Numbered from the stretch's first letter, positions 21,801 to 30,203 are shown. The stretch is 64,000 bases of DNA from Ophioderma brevispina (GCA_023653785.1 JAMKCH010019724.1:124001-188000); one strand, 5' to 3'. A program made the numbers and translations. The notes: generated by a model from the sequence alone, not told the origin.

Positions 21801-22751
21801 TCTTCAGATCATTTTTTAAAATCGGTTGGTCTTTTTATTATCTTTGTTTTCAATTATTGACCAAAATCCACCCCAAATGAAAACTTTTTGAGCGCAGTGA
21901 AAAGCAAACGAACTTCTTCATTGTTTGCTCCTATTGCGGAGTATTATTTAAAGAACATTTTTATGAATTACAAGGTTCTTTGAAGAATCCTCTCAGATTG
22001 ATGAAGAATCGAGCCCTCTCTCCCCATCTGTTGTGGAGAGAGAGGTTATAAGTCTTTTGAATTATGGGTGTTTGTCGCGCGCTACCGAAGAAACACAAGC
22101 TGTCACACTAAAACAGATACGTAGTTCCCCTCGTTATTGTGTCCCTGGGAGTTCAATCCAAATTTAGTAATTGGATGATAATATTGATAAGATCAATGAT
22201 ATAAATGTATGCCAATTGTATCAGCATGGACATTATCTTTGACATATGTTCCAAGTTGCTTCTCCCACGGCTTCATCAAAAATATATTGTATAATACCAG
22301 CCCGCACGCCCAGAACGCATGATTTTTCTTTTATCTTTAATTTATTGTACCATTAACGTTTTGAATCTTTAAATTCTTGTACTTTTAACCCTTGGTATCT
22401 TTAACTTTTTGTTGTTTGTTTATAAATTGTTATATCTTTCAATATTTCCATCTTCTGTACGTATTTTATAGTAATATTTTTCTATCATTTTCTTCAACAT
22501 CAGCCGACCAAGCATACCGGGGGCAAGCTATAGTCCCAAGATCATCCGAGACACACGGAGGAGAAGACGTTGGCATCTGGGCTGATGGACCAATGGCCCA
22601 CCTGTTCCATACCGTACACGAACAACATTACATTATGCACGCCATGGCATATGCAACATGCCTGGACGCAGACAAGCAGCACTGCGCTCCAAAGCAGAAA
22701 TACTCTTCAGCGGCAGAGATTCTACGAAGGCTCAAAAACAAAATAATTTAG
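12817..22751 (+). CDS. ALP: Alkaline phosphatase gene B, complete nine-exon gene
   Basis: This is a complete metazoan alkaline phosphatase, resembling the tissue-nonspecific type. Coding exons: 12817-12892, 13754-13970, 15108-15281, 16196-16365, 16479-16680, 17580-17714, 19001-19192, 19913-20060 and 22504-22751. Allowing one missing base in exon 2, one in exon 3 and two in exon 8, all phases agree and give 521 residues, normal for the family. Residue 1-25 region is a signal peptide. Asp59 (FLGDGMS), catalytic Ser109 (PDSAGTATA), His170 and Thr172 (HATPS), Arg183, Glu325, Asp330 and His334 (DHGHH), Asp371, His372 and His374 (ADHSH) and His457 (THGGEDV) fill the zinc, magnesium and phosphate positions. 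Cysteines fit two disulfides (CSSAAGNE with [15 protein letters not shown]). The C-terminus lacks a hydrophobic GPI segment, so a secreted enzyme is inferred. Confidence 0.93.
12893..13753 (+). other. Gene B intron 1 with TG microsatellite
   Basis: After the donor GTGAGT, a TG-rich microsatellite runs from about 12958 to 13105, interspersed with CGCGCG and TATG variants. A short hAT-like element follows at 13235-13419. The apparent reading frames over the microsatellite on both strands are artefacts of the simple repeat. Confidence 0.7.
13235..13419. mobile_element. 185-bp non-autonomous hAT element with perfect TSD
   Basis: It begins CAGGGGTTCTCAA and ends TTGAGAACCCCTG, perfect 13-base inverted termini of the hAT type. 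The flanks are the identical 8-base sequence ACGTAAAA (13227-13234 and 13420-13427). The interior contains GGCCCGCGGGC and GGGCCAAAT motifs, common in hAT-derived MITEs. It sits in intron 1 of gene B. The intact TSD suggests a fairly recent insertion. Confidence 0.88.
13754..13970 (+). CDS. Gene B exon 2: metal-ligand Asp (GDGM)
   Basis: The acceptor CTGCAG ends at 13753 and the donor GTGAGT starts at 13971. It encodes [14 protein letters not shown], then FLGDGMS and ARILKGQQ. Near 13949 the run TTTCC reads one base short of the TTCCC seen in gene C exon 2, which shifts the frame just before the expected PHFGLSK end. With that base the exon leaves phase 0. Confidence 0.9.
14182..14789. mobile_element. 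About 600-bp foldback element in gene B intron 2
   Basis: The left end TACACGGCCAATTTCTTCAT and the right end (reverse complement TACACGGCCATTTTCTTACT) are inverted repeats continuing into GTGGTAGC / GTAGCTACGTGGTA motifs. Multiple TAGCTACGTGGTAGC-like copies recur inside. No protein is encoded. The superfamily is unknown. Confidence 0.65.
14895..15041. mobile_element. 147-bp MITE with about 30-base inverted termini
   Basis: It starts GCGAGGTTGCGGAAACCCAT and ends with its reverse complement (ATGGGTTTCCGCAACCTCGC). Similarity continues inward through AAACGTCT and CGCCTATT. It ends 66 bases before the acceptor of gene B exon 3, so it provides the sequence just upstream of the polypyrimidine tract. 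Confidence 0.85.
15108..15281 (+). CDS. Gene B exon 3: catalytic serine (PDSAGTATA)
   Basis: The acceptor AAAACAG ends at 15107 and the donor GTATTA follows 15281. It encodes [20 protein letters not shown], where Ser109 is the phosphate-accepting nucleophile. Near 15212 the run GTTG appears one T short; with GTTTG the frame continues into [13 protein letters not shown] and leaves phase 1. As read, the frame terminates prematurely. Confidence 0.92.
15290..15765. repeat. Tandem duplication inside gene B intron 3
   Basis: Two units of about 240-250 bases share AGTACCAACAACAGTA, CGCAACGCAG, CATGTTACCAA, AAGCCATGCTTTTGATCAAT and GTGCAATTGTGG. The first runs from about 15290 and the second from about 15545. 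They differ by scattered substitutions, so the duplication is not recent. Short open frames over both units are accidental. Confidence 0.75.
16196..16365 (+). CDS. Gene B exon 4: HATPS and phosphate-binding Arg
   Basis: The acceptor GTTTCAG ends at 16195 and the donor GTAGTG starts at 16366. It is fully open, entered at phase 1 and left at phase 0. It encodes [18 protein letters not shown] and ARGWESD; His170, Thr172 and Arg183 fall 13 residues apart as in mammalian ALPs. The Cys in ACKDIAL is the second half of a conserved disulfide. Confidence 0.95.
16479..16680 (+). CDS. Gene B exon 5, followed by a GC donor
   Basis: The acceptor TTTTTAAG ends at 16478 after a very short intron of 113 bases. 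It encodes [28 protein letters not shown] and [11 protein letters not shown], ending NVDYLLG. The donor is G|GCAAGT (16681) rather than GT; phase 1 continuity with exon 6 ([11 protein letters not shown]) requires this position. The equivalent exon of gene C has a canonical GTAAGG. Confidence 0.92.
16890..17125 (-). mobile_element. tRNA-derived SINE (family S2) in gene B intron 5
   Basis: Read on the minus strand from 17125 it has an A box TAGCGTAGCGG and a B box GGTTCGATCCC about 40 bases further on, the internal RNA polymerase III promoter of tRNA-derived SINEs. The 3' part ends in repeated GATCCA/GATCAA units near 16890-16905. The sequence is not a functional tRNA gene, because the acceptor-stem arms do not pair and the body continues past the T arm. 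Confidence 0.75.
17126..17360. mobile_element. Foldback MITE with ACACTCTAAGAAAAAA-type ends
   Basis: The right end (reverse complement ACACTCTAAGAAAAAATAC) and the left end (CTCTTAGAAAAAAAGG) are inverted. Both arms contain TTGTCCTCTATATGGAACC and GGTTCTAA. The element abuts the 5' end of the SINE at 16890-17125, so one inserted next to the other. It has no coding capacity. Confidence 0.75.
17580..17714 (+). CDS. Gene B exon 6
   Basis: The acceptor TCTCCAG ends at 17579 and the donor GTGAGA starts at 17715. It is entered and left at phase 1. It encodes [15 protein letters not shown] and [15 protein letters not shown]; the final Glu325 corresponds to the active-site magnesium/zinc ligand that precedes the (G/A)GRIDHGHH motif. 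Confidence 0.95.
17994..18225. mobile_element. Palindromic MITE, TACACTGTAAAAA ends
   Basis: Both arms carry TACACT, then repeats of TGTTGAGTAAAA, AACTCTTAATGTTGAGTAAA, AAAGTTGAGTAACCTTTACA and CAAAGCTGAGTA, giving a nearly complete hairpin of about 230 bases centred near 18110. The many copies of the GTTGAGTAA motif make each arm internally repetitive as well. Confidence 0.82.
18342..18739. mobile_element. About 400-bp foldback with a perfect 53-base central hairpin
   Basis: The outer ends TTCGGTCACGTCTGTGACC (from 18342) and its inverted partner (to 18739) delimit imperfect arms. At the centre, 18518-18570, two 26-base arms (AAAGTTCGGTCACGTGTGTG...) are exact reverse complements separated by one base. 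The TCGGTCACGT-TGTGAC motif thus occurs four times. No transposase is present and the family is not recognised. Confidence 0.75.
19001..19192 (+). CDS. Gene B exon 7: DHGHH and ADHSH metal ligands
   Basis: The acceptor AATACAG ends at 19000 and the donor GTAAGA starts at 19193. It encodes [17 protein letters not shown] and [15 protein letters not shown]. Asp330, His334, Asp371, His372 and His374 occupy the two-zinc site positions. The exon-6/7 junction codes Ala instead of the usual Gly before GRIDHGHH. It is fully open and entered and left at phase 1. Confidence 0.95.
19913..20060 (+). CDS. Gene B exon 8
   Basis: The acceptor AACCAG ends at 19912 and the donor GTAAGA starts at 20061. It encodes [20 protein letters not shown] and [11 protein letters not shown]. 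The exon is 148 bases, against 150 in gene A. One G appears missing at the start (CAGGCTT here, CAGGGCTG in A) and one at the donor (CTGGTAAG where CTGGGTAAG would keep phase 1). Confidence 0.88.
20081..20679. mobile_element. About 600-bp MITE cluster with CACTGTAAAAAA ends
   Basis: It begins CACTGTAAAAAATTACAG 20 bases after the exon 8 donor and ends with the inverted TTTTTTTACAGTG. TTTACAG/CTGTAAA words recur throughout, and two inner segments (TGGCAGCAATTCTGCCAA near 20352 and its inverted partner near 20625) suggest nesting of related copies. A target-site duplication is not clear. Confidence 0.65.
21134..22162. repeat. 410-bp direct repeat flanking an A-tract/foldback insert
   Basis: Bases 21134-21543 and 21753-22162 appear identical on line-by-line comparison (offset 619), from TATAAGGCAAAAGACAACAC to GGGAGTTCAATCCAAA. 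Between them, 21544-21752 starts with the rest of an A run of about 20 and holds AT-rich sequence with inverted TTTCCGTAAATT motifs, ending TTTTTAACAGTG like the end of a CACTG-type MITE. It lies in gene B intron 8. An open frame across the insert is accidental. Confidence 0.85.
22504..22751 (+). CDS. Gene B exon 9 (terminal coding exon)
   Basis: The acceptor AACATCAG ends at 22503 and the frame, entered at phase 1, reaches TAG at 22749-22751. It encodes [11 protein letters not shown] (His457 zinc ligand), [16 protein letters not shown] and CLDADKQHC, ending [11 protein letters not shown]. The tail differs from gene A, while the middle of the exon is almost identical to it. Confidence 0.94.
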
Positions 22752-22777
22752 TGTCAGTATAAAGAATTTCCAATATG

Positions 22778-22783
22778 AATAAA
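22778..22783 (+). promoter_or_regulatory. Polyadenylation signal AATAAA, gene B
   Basis: A canonical AATAAA lies 26 bases after the gene B stop codon. It implies a very short 3' UTR. No competing signal is needed to explain the gene end. Confidence 0.6.
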
Positions 22784-23354
22784 GTGAAAAAATATGTAAT
22801 GTTATATAATATGAAGGGCTGTTTTATCTTCAACTATTTGAACTACTGAGACATTATGAGAACAAAAATGGTTAAATTATTGAATACATTATTATTAGGC
22901 ATGCCACCAGTGCACTCAACTCATCCTGAAGCACTCAATTTCGCGTCATTGTAAATTAAGGGTTGAGGGTTATTTGTGTTTTCAGCTTTCAGTTTATGTA
23001 ACAATTTGAAACATATCATTAGGAATAAATTCTAAAGGTTGGGTTTGAAAAAATCCCACTTCCCTGCCTGTGGAAAAACGGATCATCAGGACCTGCAGAC
23101 ACTCGCTCGTTGATATTAAACTAAATGTTCCGATCTTCAAATCCCATTCCAAGCTGTGCGGTGTGGTTCTTTCGACCTAAATGGGAACCACCCATTTTAA
23201 GGTAACAGACGACCCCATATTTCATGTCAAACCTTTTTGTCCAGTCTGAGTCCTCCATTTTGAACAAATACAGTCCCTTTTCAAGAACTTTTCGCTATTC
23301 TAACTTTTTTACGGACATCGTAGCAGATTCTCAAGAAAATCAGCCAGTTTTTAA

Positions 23355-23681
23355 AGGTACAACGAGATATTTCATATATGAGGTCTCCCTTGAATTTTGC
23401 ATTGATGTGAAAAGCTTTCCATCAAAAATGAATGGATTAAGCTGATAATTACATCTTTGATACAAAAAATGTGAAATTTCGAATTTCCTATTGGAGCAAA
23501 TACAAAATTCAGCCTGTGATTTGTATTGAAATATATGTAAATCTAAAATCACCTTTTGTTTTAATTTTTAAGACATTTCTGTAGCCAAATACAAGGAAAG
23601 AAATCTATTGAATGTTTAACCTATATGAAATAACCGCATTTGACGCTGAATACGAATGCCTCGAAATCTCTCGTTGCACCT
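23355..23681. mobile_element. TTAA-type MITE (intact copy)
   Basis: It is 327 bases long, starts AGGTACAACGAGATATTT, ends AAATCTCTCGTTGCACCT, and is bounded by TTAA at 23351-23354 and 23682-23685. It is homologous along its length to the interrupted copy at 7861-8632. Translations over it have no similarity to proteins. Confidence 0.78.
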
Positions 23682-23738
23682 TTAACATTGCTGTAACATT
23701 TCCCCGTATCTTGTTGGGATTGCGTTGCACATATTAGG

Positions 23739-23970
23739 GTACCCTTCTTTTTTCCAGCTAAGAGGTACCCTAACCCTATCACTACCAAAACGCACTAGTA
23801 CTCCGAATCCCGCAATGGAAGTCCAATGTTCTTTAGCTTCTATCCCTTTACCCCTTCCCTTCCTCTCTGGAGAAACCAAAAGACTGTTAGGGTTAGGGTA
23901 CCCTTAGAGTACCCTCCATTTTTTCCAGCTAAGAGGTACCCTAACCCTATCACTACCAAAACTCACTCAA
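23739..23970. repeat. SINE-tail duplication with TTAGGG-like steps
   Basis: A 50-60-base block (TTTTTTCCAGCTAAGAGGTA, CCCTAACCCTATCACTACCA) occurs at about 23747 and again at about 23918. Between them lies a tail segment of SINE family S3 (TTCTTTAGCTTCTATCCC, CCCTTCCTCTCTGG). Short GTTAGGGTTAGGG steps arise from the junction and are not a telomeric array. Confidence 0.6.
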
Positions 23971-24002
23971 TGAGCTGAGGCTAGAAAATGCACAAAGTCC
24001 AA

Positions 24003-24225
24003 AATGATGCGATGACGTCATTGTACCAACACTCATATGAGCACGAAATCGCTGGCTGGGCCAGCGACTCCCTCATGGTTTGCCATCCCTGCTCATAGGA
24101 ATGGTGCACCGGAGGCCCCGGGTTCGAATTCCGCCACGGATGTCCAATCTTCTTTAGCTTTTATCCCTTTGCCCCTTCCCTTCCTCTCTGGCTAGAAACC
24201 AAAAGACTGTTCGGTTAATTAATCA
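24003..24225 (+). mobile_element. tRNA-derived SINE (family S3), copy 1
   Basis: It shares with 51473-51700 the head ATGCGATGACGTCAT, GCCAGCGA-TCCCT, TGGTTTGCCATCCCTGCT and a B box GGTTCGAATTCC, then the tail CTTTAGC...CCCTTCCTCTC and AGAAAC-AAAA. The B box and overall layout fit a tRNA-derived SINE. The A box is less clear than in family S2. Confidence 0.65.
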
Positions 24226-24616
24226 TTTTTCCTCCTATATCCAATATCCTTATTAACCAATATCCTTATTTGCATAGTTGATGAATCCAATGGCTAAACC
24301 TAGTGCAATTATTGGGTTCATCAGGAACACCGCTTGTGTAGAGCTTGAAATGAGTAGCTTTTATGTTGACTTGCTTATGTATGGCATTGATGAATATAGC
24401 AGAAAAAAGGACAATTGTAAATAATAATTACAATTTTATATAACGCCAAAATTGTCAACAGAGCAAGCCAATTTAATCAAAACACAGCGACCTTTAGACA
24501 GAAACCAGGTAAATTTTGGCAAATTCAAATGCCCGTAACTCCAAAACTGCTCGACTGATTTACTGCTCTTTGTGACATTTTGCAAAACTTAATATAAATG
24601 TATAAACAATGTCTTA

Positions 24617-25985
24617 ATATAAACGGTCCCCCCAAAATAAGTCCCCCTCTGGGATGACCAGACTTTGTCATGAAAAAACTCACTTTGATGGGTATATTTC
24701 TTCGCATCAAGTAATTTATTGTTTACAGGAAACATTTTTCCATTTAATACAGTTCATCATTTGTTGAAAGGTAATGCCTTTTTCTAACAACAAGCATTTG
24801 TGTAAAAATGATGTTTTCAAAACAGACCCAAAAAAGTTGCACTTTTCAACTTTCTAAAGTGCCAACATGTTTACAAAAGTTCATTACTTTCTGCTTCAGT
24901 TTAGTTGAGCGCATGTTTCAAACTGTTTCATTTAACATAACGTTTCATTTCCATTCTTTGTCGATGACCATCATTCAACTTCACCATTTTTCTTGGTCTC
25001 CTTGCATGTAGGCCGTATTCATTGAGTCTATTCCTAACTGTCTGGAGACACATTGCGTTTCTCGGTTGCCCTCGTCTTCTGTGTACACGCCCTCTAATTT
25101 GACGAGTTGAAAAAGAAGAATAGTGAGACGAGTCATTATTTTTATTAACATTATTTTGGCTTAATTCAATTGTTATCGCAAATGATTATGCAAAATGTTA
25201 TTCCTTTATTTTAAATTACTAACCTGTAATCTTGCGCCGGGTATCTGCCATGTTAATGATGGACATGTCCTGCCGTACTGTTGTACAGCGGGGTCTCCCA
25301 TGACGAGGCAAATCTTTGACCTCACCAGCTGCATTCTCCTTGCAATCTCTTTTACAAGAACCCTTCTTCCAGAAATGCAGTTCATCTCGCTCGTTCTAAC
25401 TCAGTTTAACAACCCATTGCAAGAGAAATCACATTGCCAAATGTGTCATGAAAGATTTCTTGCAACATTTGCCATTCATCAATCATCAATCGGTTCATTC
25501 CTAAAGCATTCATTTAAATTTAGCTTCTCTTTTCATGACCCACACCTGAATCAATTCTTAAAGCATTATCTTTCTTTCATGACCCATACCTGTATCACTT
25601 CTTACCCTCATCATTACGAAAAGCATTATGTAATCATCGGGATTACAAGGCTGAATAATTTGGCAGTGCATTTCAAATTGTTTATGCATTAAGGACCACA
25701 TTAAAGGGTTCCATTTCACATTATGTTGCAATAAGTTGCCAACAAGTTAAAAGTGCAACTTTTTTGGCCTGTTTTGAAAACATTTTTACACAAATGCTTG
25801 TTGTTAGAAAAAGGCATTACCTTTCAACAAATGATGAACTGTATTACATGTACATGGAAAAATGTTTCCTGTAAACAAATTATTTGATGGGAAGAACTAC
25901 ACCCATCAAAGTGAGTTTTGTCATGACAAAGTCTGGTCATCCAAGGGGGGGGGGGGAGACTTATTTTTGGGGGACCGTTTATATA
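24617..25985 (-). mobile_element. Tc1-like DNA transposon, long TIRs, decayed transposase
   Basis: The arms (about 24617-24900 and 25720-25985) are long inverted repeats sharing ATATAAACGGTCCCCC, ACCAGACTTTGTCATGA, AACTCACTTTGATGGG, AATGTTTCCTGTAAACAA and TTCATCATTTGTTGAAAGG. The interior minus strand encodes a relic of the Tc1 paired-like DNA-binding region: a DLPRHGRPR-type GRPR hook near 25290, then VRNRLNEYGLHARRPRK near 25010-25060. No DDE catalytic segment is seen. The 165-residue + strand frame at 25195-25692 is its antisense shadow. Confidence 0.72.
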
Positions 25986-26619
25986 CAACTTTGAACATAG
26001 TTTGCCATGCCTATTATCATAAAGGTAATTCCAGCTCAAATAATGTTATTTACAGAATGAAGTAAACGTAGTTGCTACGCACATATTTGAGCTTTTGTTT
26101 CTCAATATAACGGATTTGGACGCGATTTCCAATTAAATCATTTTTTAATTATCTTAGTAAGCAGCTGTTTAATTAAACTGAAGGTCGGTGTATAGTAATA
26201 GTGTGTCAAAAAAAAAAGTGTGTCAGATGGGTCAGGTTACGGAAACTTCCGTTAAAATTGTGTTGTATTTGTTACCCACTTTTTATATTTTTTTTCAAGG
26301 TCACTCAGTGCTAAATCACATTTCGTGTAAATAAATACGGACTTATGGATACTCTTTATAGACGGTCAAAGCTATTTTAACGTTATAATTAGAAGACGTG
26401 TACTGACGTATAACTTGTCTTTTGACACTCTGGACTTTTGGAAATTCGCTTCTACTTAAAGAAACGACGAAAACATATAACCTGTTAATCTTAAATGATT
26501 GGTCCATGTTATATCTAACATGGAAATTGAAAACAAATGTAAGAAAATAATTCAAAATTTGGCAAAAAAGGCGAGATTAAACATGTTCTAAATAGCCATT
26601 TGACATTTCCATTCTAAAG

Positions 26620-26805
26620 CTGGGTTTGGAAAATCTCAGCACCGTGCGTGAATGGGATAACGGGGGTGGGGTTGGGGGGAAGCTTCCACCCGTGGGGAAT
26701 TTTCCCCTCCCCCGGTGGAATTAGTGATTTTCTGCACACGTACCAATTTACAGTGAAAACAACATAGCCCCCCCCCCCTTCCCCCTTGCTACGCCACTGG
26801 CGTGA
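26620..26805 (-). mobile_element. Possible MITE with CCAGTGGCGTAGCAAGG end
   Basis: On the minus strand from about 26800 the sequence begins CCAGTGGCGTAGCAAGGG followed by G-rich homopolymers. This is a terminus common to several invertebrate MITEs. The other end is not certain, so boundaries are approximate. Confidence 0.4.
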
Positions 26806-26844
26806 AGCCACTTCGCTTTTGAGGTATATAATCTCACATATGGC

Positions 26845-26995
26845 GCATTCACAGGAGGTTAAAAGGTTAATTTGACCCGACCTTTACTACAGAACCACCC
26901 AAACATGCAGAAAATGCAAAGGAATCATCTGCAGAAATATCTGAAATGTTCAGGTGAACCATTGTATTCTCCGCATGCTTGGATGATCTTGGATT
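26845..26995 (+). repeat. Foldback repeat family R1, copy 4
   Basis: It contains AAAAGGTTAATTTGACC, CAGAACCACCCAAACATGCA, AAGGAATCATCTGCAGAAAT, TGAAATGTTCAGGTGAACC and CGCATGCTTGGATGATCT. It is clearly the same family as the three copies upstream of gene A exon 8. Confidence 0.65.
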
Positions 26996-27289
26996 TATTC
27001 TTAAACGATCATTTTATTTATTATGAACTGTAAAAATTCAGGTGTGAAAATCACATTTTGGGAATGTAGGAAATGAAATTATTAAAAGTACCAGCATTTT
27101 ACCAATGAAACGAGTGTTCATGATTGATTTCGCTTCACCAATTTCATTGAGTGAAAAAAGCACAAGGCAATTAACTTTCATAATTGATTTCACTTCACCA
27201 ATTTGATTGAGGCAATTAACATACGAACTCGGAAGATCAATAAAATTTCTGGGTTCGCGAATTGCCGATTGATTGATTGAATGAATTGA

Positions 27290-27760
27290 TTGATTGAATC
27301 TATTTGGTTTTAAAACAACTACATAATGTACAAAGCAGGAGTAAAAACATAAAAATGCATATAGTACATCAGAATAAAAAACAAATAAGTCAATATACAT
27401 TACCATATAAACTGATTAGAACCAGGATACGCATGGAAGCCATATTACAGGCTTATTTCCAATGCGGTCCTTCAGAGAAAGCAAAATTGAAGCAAAATGG
27501 CCCAAGACACACGAAGAAAAAGAATTAGAATGAAAACAAACCAAACAGATGAGGAAAAGGGATACATTGCATGGAAATTAATTTAAAAAATTGGACCTCA
27601 TTGGAAGAGCCTTCTTATTGCACATTTGAAACCAGATATATTTTTAATATTTTTGATGCTGACAGGTAAAAGATTCCACTCCCTTATTGCACTGAAATAA
27701 AAACTGGATTCAGCCAGACTCTTAATTTTGGGTACCAAAAATTGTAAGCACTACGCCTTG
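27290..27760 (-). mobile_element. LINE 3' end with SFYFSAIREWNLLP motif
   Basis: Near 27670-27720 the minus strand reads AESSFYFSAIREWNLLPVS, the conserved closing motif of CR1-type LINE reverse transcriptases. Further 3' on the minus strand the sequence ends in GATT/GAAT steps (27268-27300), as expected for a LINE with a short tandem tail. Only the 3' end is recognisable. Confidence 0.68.
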
Positions 27761-27884
27761 TGCCGAGTTTCTGAAAAAGGGGCAATTTTTTCGGGAAGTC
27801 ACACGAAAAGGGGAAACTTTATTTTTGGTTAGGTTTGGACAATCAAAAATAATGTTTCCACTTTAAACTATCCAAGGCACAGTC

Positions 27885-27917
<33 letters not shown>

Positions 27918-28125
27918 CAATCAATCAATCAATCAATCATCAATCAATCAATCTATTTGACTATGCAAGCAGCGAAACAGTTTTATGGTGTATAAGTATA
28001 CTAGCATAGCGGGTAAACCAAACAGAGCATAGCTCGAAATAATGGTCACCCAAAAATACATCAATACAGTCTTCAATGAACGGCTCTTTTCAGAGCCACC
28101 TTAACTCAATTTTAGCAGATAGGTG
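27885..28125 (-). mobile_element. LINE 3' tail fragment with (ATTG)n
   Basis: About 16 CAAT steps at 27888-27950 border CTATTTGACTATGCAAGCAG, AGTATACTAGCATAGCGGGT and AAACCAAACAGAGCATAGCT. The same order occurs at 28290-28420, so both are 3' ends of one LINE family read on the minus strand. The sequence between them has two copies of GGCTCTTTTCAGAGC. Confidence 0.65.
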
Positions 28126-28289
28126 AGGTCTGCGTGTTTCCTGTGACAGGGGCATTTTTCAGGGAACGGCTCTTTTCAGAGCTACCAGGAGGCAAGTGAC
28201 GACTACATGTCTATTTGTCCTGTTAAGTCAGAGCTACTCCTAACAAAAAGCTTGTGCTTCTCAAACGTGTCGATGGTGAATTATTTCAA

Positions 28290-29300
28290 TAACTAATCAA
28301 TCAATCAATCAATCAATCAATTTATTTCACTTTGCAAACAGAAATACAAGGTATATGGTGCAAAAGTATGCGAGCATATTGGTAAACCAAACCGAGCATA
28401 GCTCGAAATAATAGTCACCTAAAATATATGTTGTAAACAATGAAAATTGCATTAAACTAATAAATTATGTGAACATAACAGGACTAAAGGACATAACAGA
28501 AACAAAAGTGCAGACAAAACATGTGGGCACAACAAAGTAAATTTAAAAGAAAAGAAAAAAAAAAGCATATTAATAATGGGAAATTATATCAGCCTTATAC
28601 TTTGGAGTTAAGAACAGTTCTAGACTCACGAATGTTTTTTGGAATAGAGTTCCATAATCATGATAATAGGGGATCTTGTATTTTAATGGTGTTCTTTGCA
28701 AAATCATAGCGAAATGTAGATATTGAGATTGGCTTGTACCATTTAATCATGGAAAGTATTTGTTTTGAGAAAATATAGTTAGAGAAAATTTCTGGTAAAA
28801 GATCGTTATTATATTTAAAAGTGCAACTTGTACTTATGAATATCTGACATGACAGCTTTTTCGATCAGCAAAATAAAGGAGGGGTATGTGCTAAAAAGTG
28901 AGAATTTGTACATAATTGCATGTTTGTTTAGAGTTGCCTTTAGTTTCTCAGTATAGTAGTTCTTTTTGGCAGTCGGATCAAAGTGGTGCGTTTTTATTTC
29001 TTAGCGGTAAATAGGATGTTTTGTTTTCAATCGTGGAACGAATCACTGATTTCTTTACATTTTTCTTTGTGATGTAGTGAGTTCAATAAAAATTGGGTAT
29101 CTAGGGTGTCCCTGGTGGGCTTCATCTAGATTTCTTGTTTTTTTTTTGGAATTCACGGAAGTTTTCTTGTGGAATTCGTCGACGGCGGATTTAGTTATCT
29201 TGGTGTTTTTAATCGGGAAATTAATGTTAGAAATGTCATTAAACTTGTTTAAAAATGTATTAATAAATTTAATATTAGTGGACAAAGTCCCAGTCAACAA
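28290..29300 (-). mobile_element. LINE 3' half with (ATTG)n tail
   Basis: The minus strand ends in (ATTG)n at 28292-28322. Near 28615-28660 it encodes LWNSIPKNIRESR, the RT C-terminal LWNxLP motif. A 3' UTR of about 300 bases separates them. Further 5', to about 29300, the minus strand has an 81-residue frame rich in Lys and Asn (29055-29300) of uncertain relation. The element is degenerate and its 5' limit is unknown. Confidence 0.55.
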
Positions 29301-30172
29301 AGGCTGAGGTGATTGGTAAAAAATATTAATGTTTGCCTTGGATGTTACGTGATTTCTTGTATAATGTAATGCTGTATTGTAGTGTTATCCGAGCCTAAAT
29401 TCTCAGCCCAGCACTACCTTCCAGTTGCTAGCTCTGTTAGATAATTTAGGTTTCCATTTCCTTAGAAATAGCGTATAACACATTGCTTTCTTTCTAAAAA
29501 CAGAACGAAAACAATGGAAAACAACCTCAAACAAACGCATAACAGCTTTCCAACCGTATACTTCTGAGAAAGTCTTTTCTGTAGGCGCCAGTCACTGATT
29601 ACCTTAAAACTTGTTACGGTGATCGACATGGTCTGCAGCTGTACCACTACTGTGATAAATAACATCTGTATGATTATTTATGGTTATAATGAGTATTTTG
29701 ATGGGTAAAAAGCTAATGATAAAGCATTAAATGCTTGTTTTTATCAAAATAACTTCCGAAGTGCTCACTGCCAGTTATAGAGACTGATTTCACAAACGTA
29801 TTAAAAGTGGACAAAGACGTTTTTGGCGATTTGAAGAGGCTGGATTTATATAAAACAAATGCCATATTCATCAAATTATTCTGGACTAGACTAAGATTTT
29901 TATCTTAACCACTTGAGTGATGTCAACATGAACTGTATTTTTGGTTCAAATGTTTGTAATTCCCTAACTCTTGAATTTAGTGGCCATTCTTGCTACGACA
30001 ATAAGCAATGTTCAGCTCCACCACTGTCCATCTTAGGTCAATTGATATATTCATAGTTATAATTAGATAATTTGCATGGGTGCGCACGTCTTGAAATGGA
30101 TGACCAAAAATAAGCAAGGACCAGTTCTACTATTGCACGTACTACGCAAGGGAAAATGTGAAAAATGCCAGA

Positions 30173-30203
30173 CCATACATACATACATACATACATACAT
30201 AAA
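30173..30203. repeat. (CATA)n microsatellite
   Basis: About seven CATA steps, followed by AAAGGTGATTTAAGGCGC. This may be the tail of an unrecognised retroelement. Confidence 0.7.

Noticed and set aside
23885..23905. Interstitial telomere-like GTTAGGGTTAGGG
   Set aside because: Only two or three steps, created at the junction of a local duplication; not an array.
25195..25692. Longest open frame in the window, 165 codons on the + strand
   Set aside because: It lies antisense to the Tc1-like transposase relic and its codons show no domain or signal; treated as a shadow frame.
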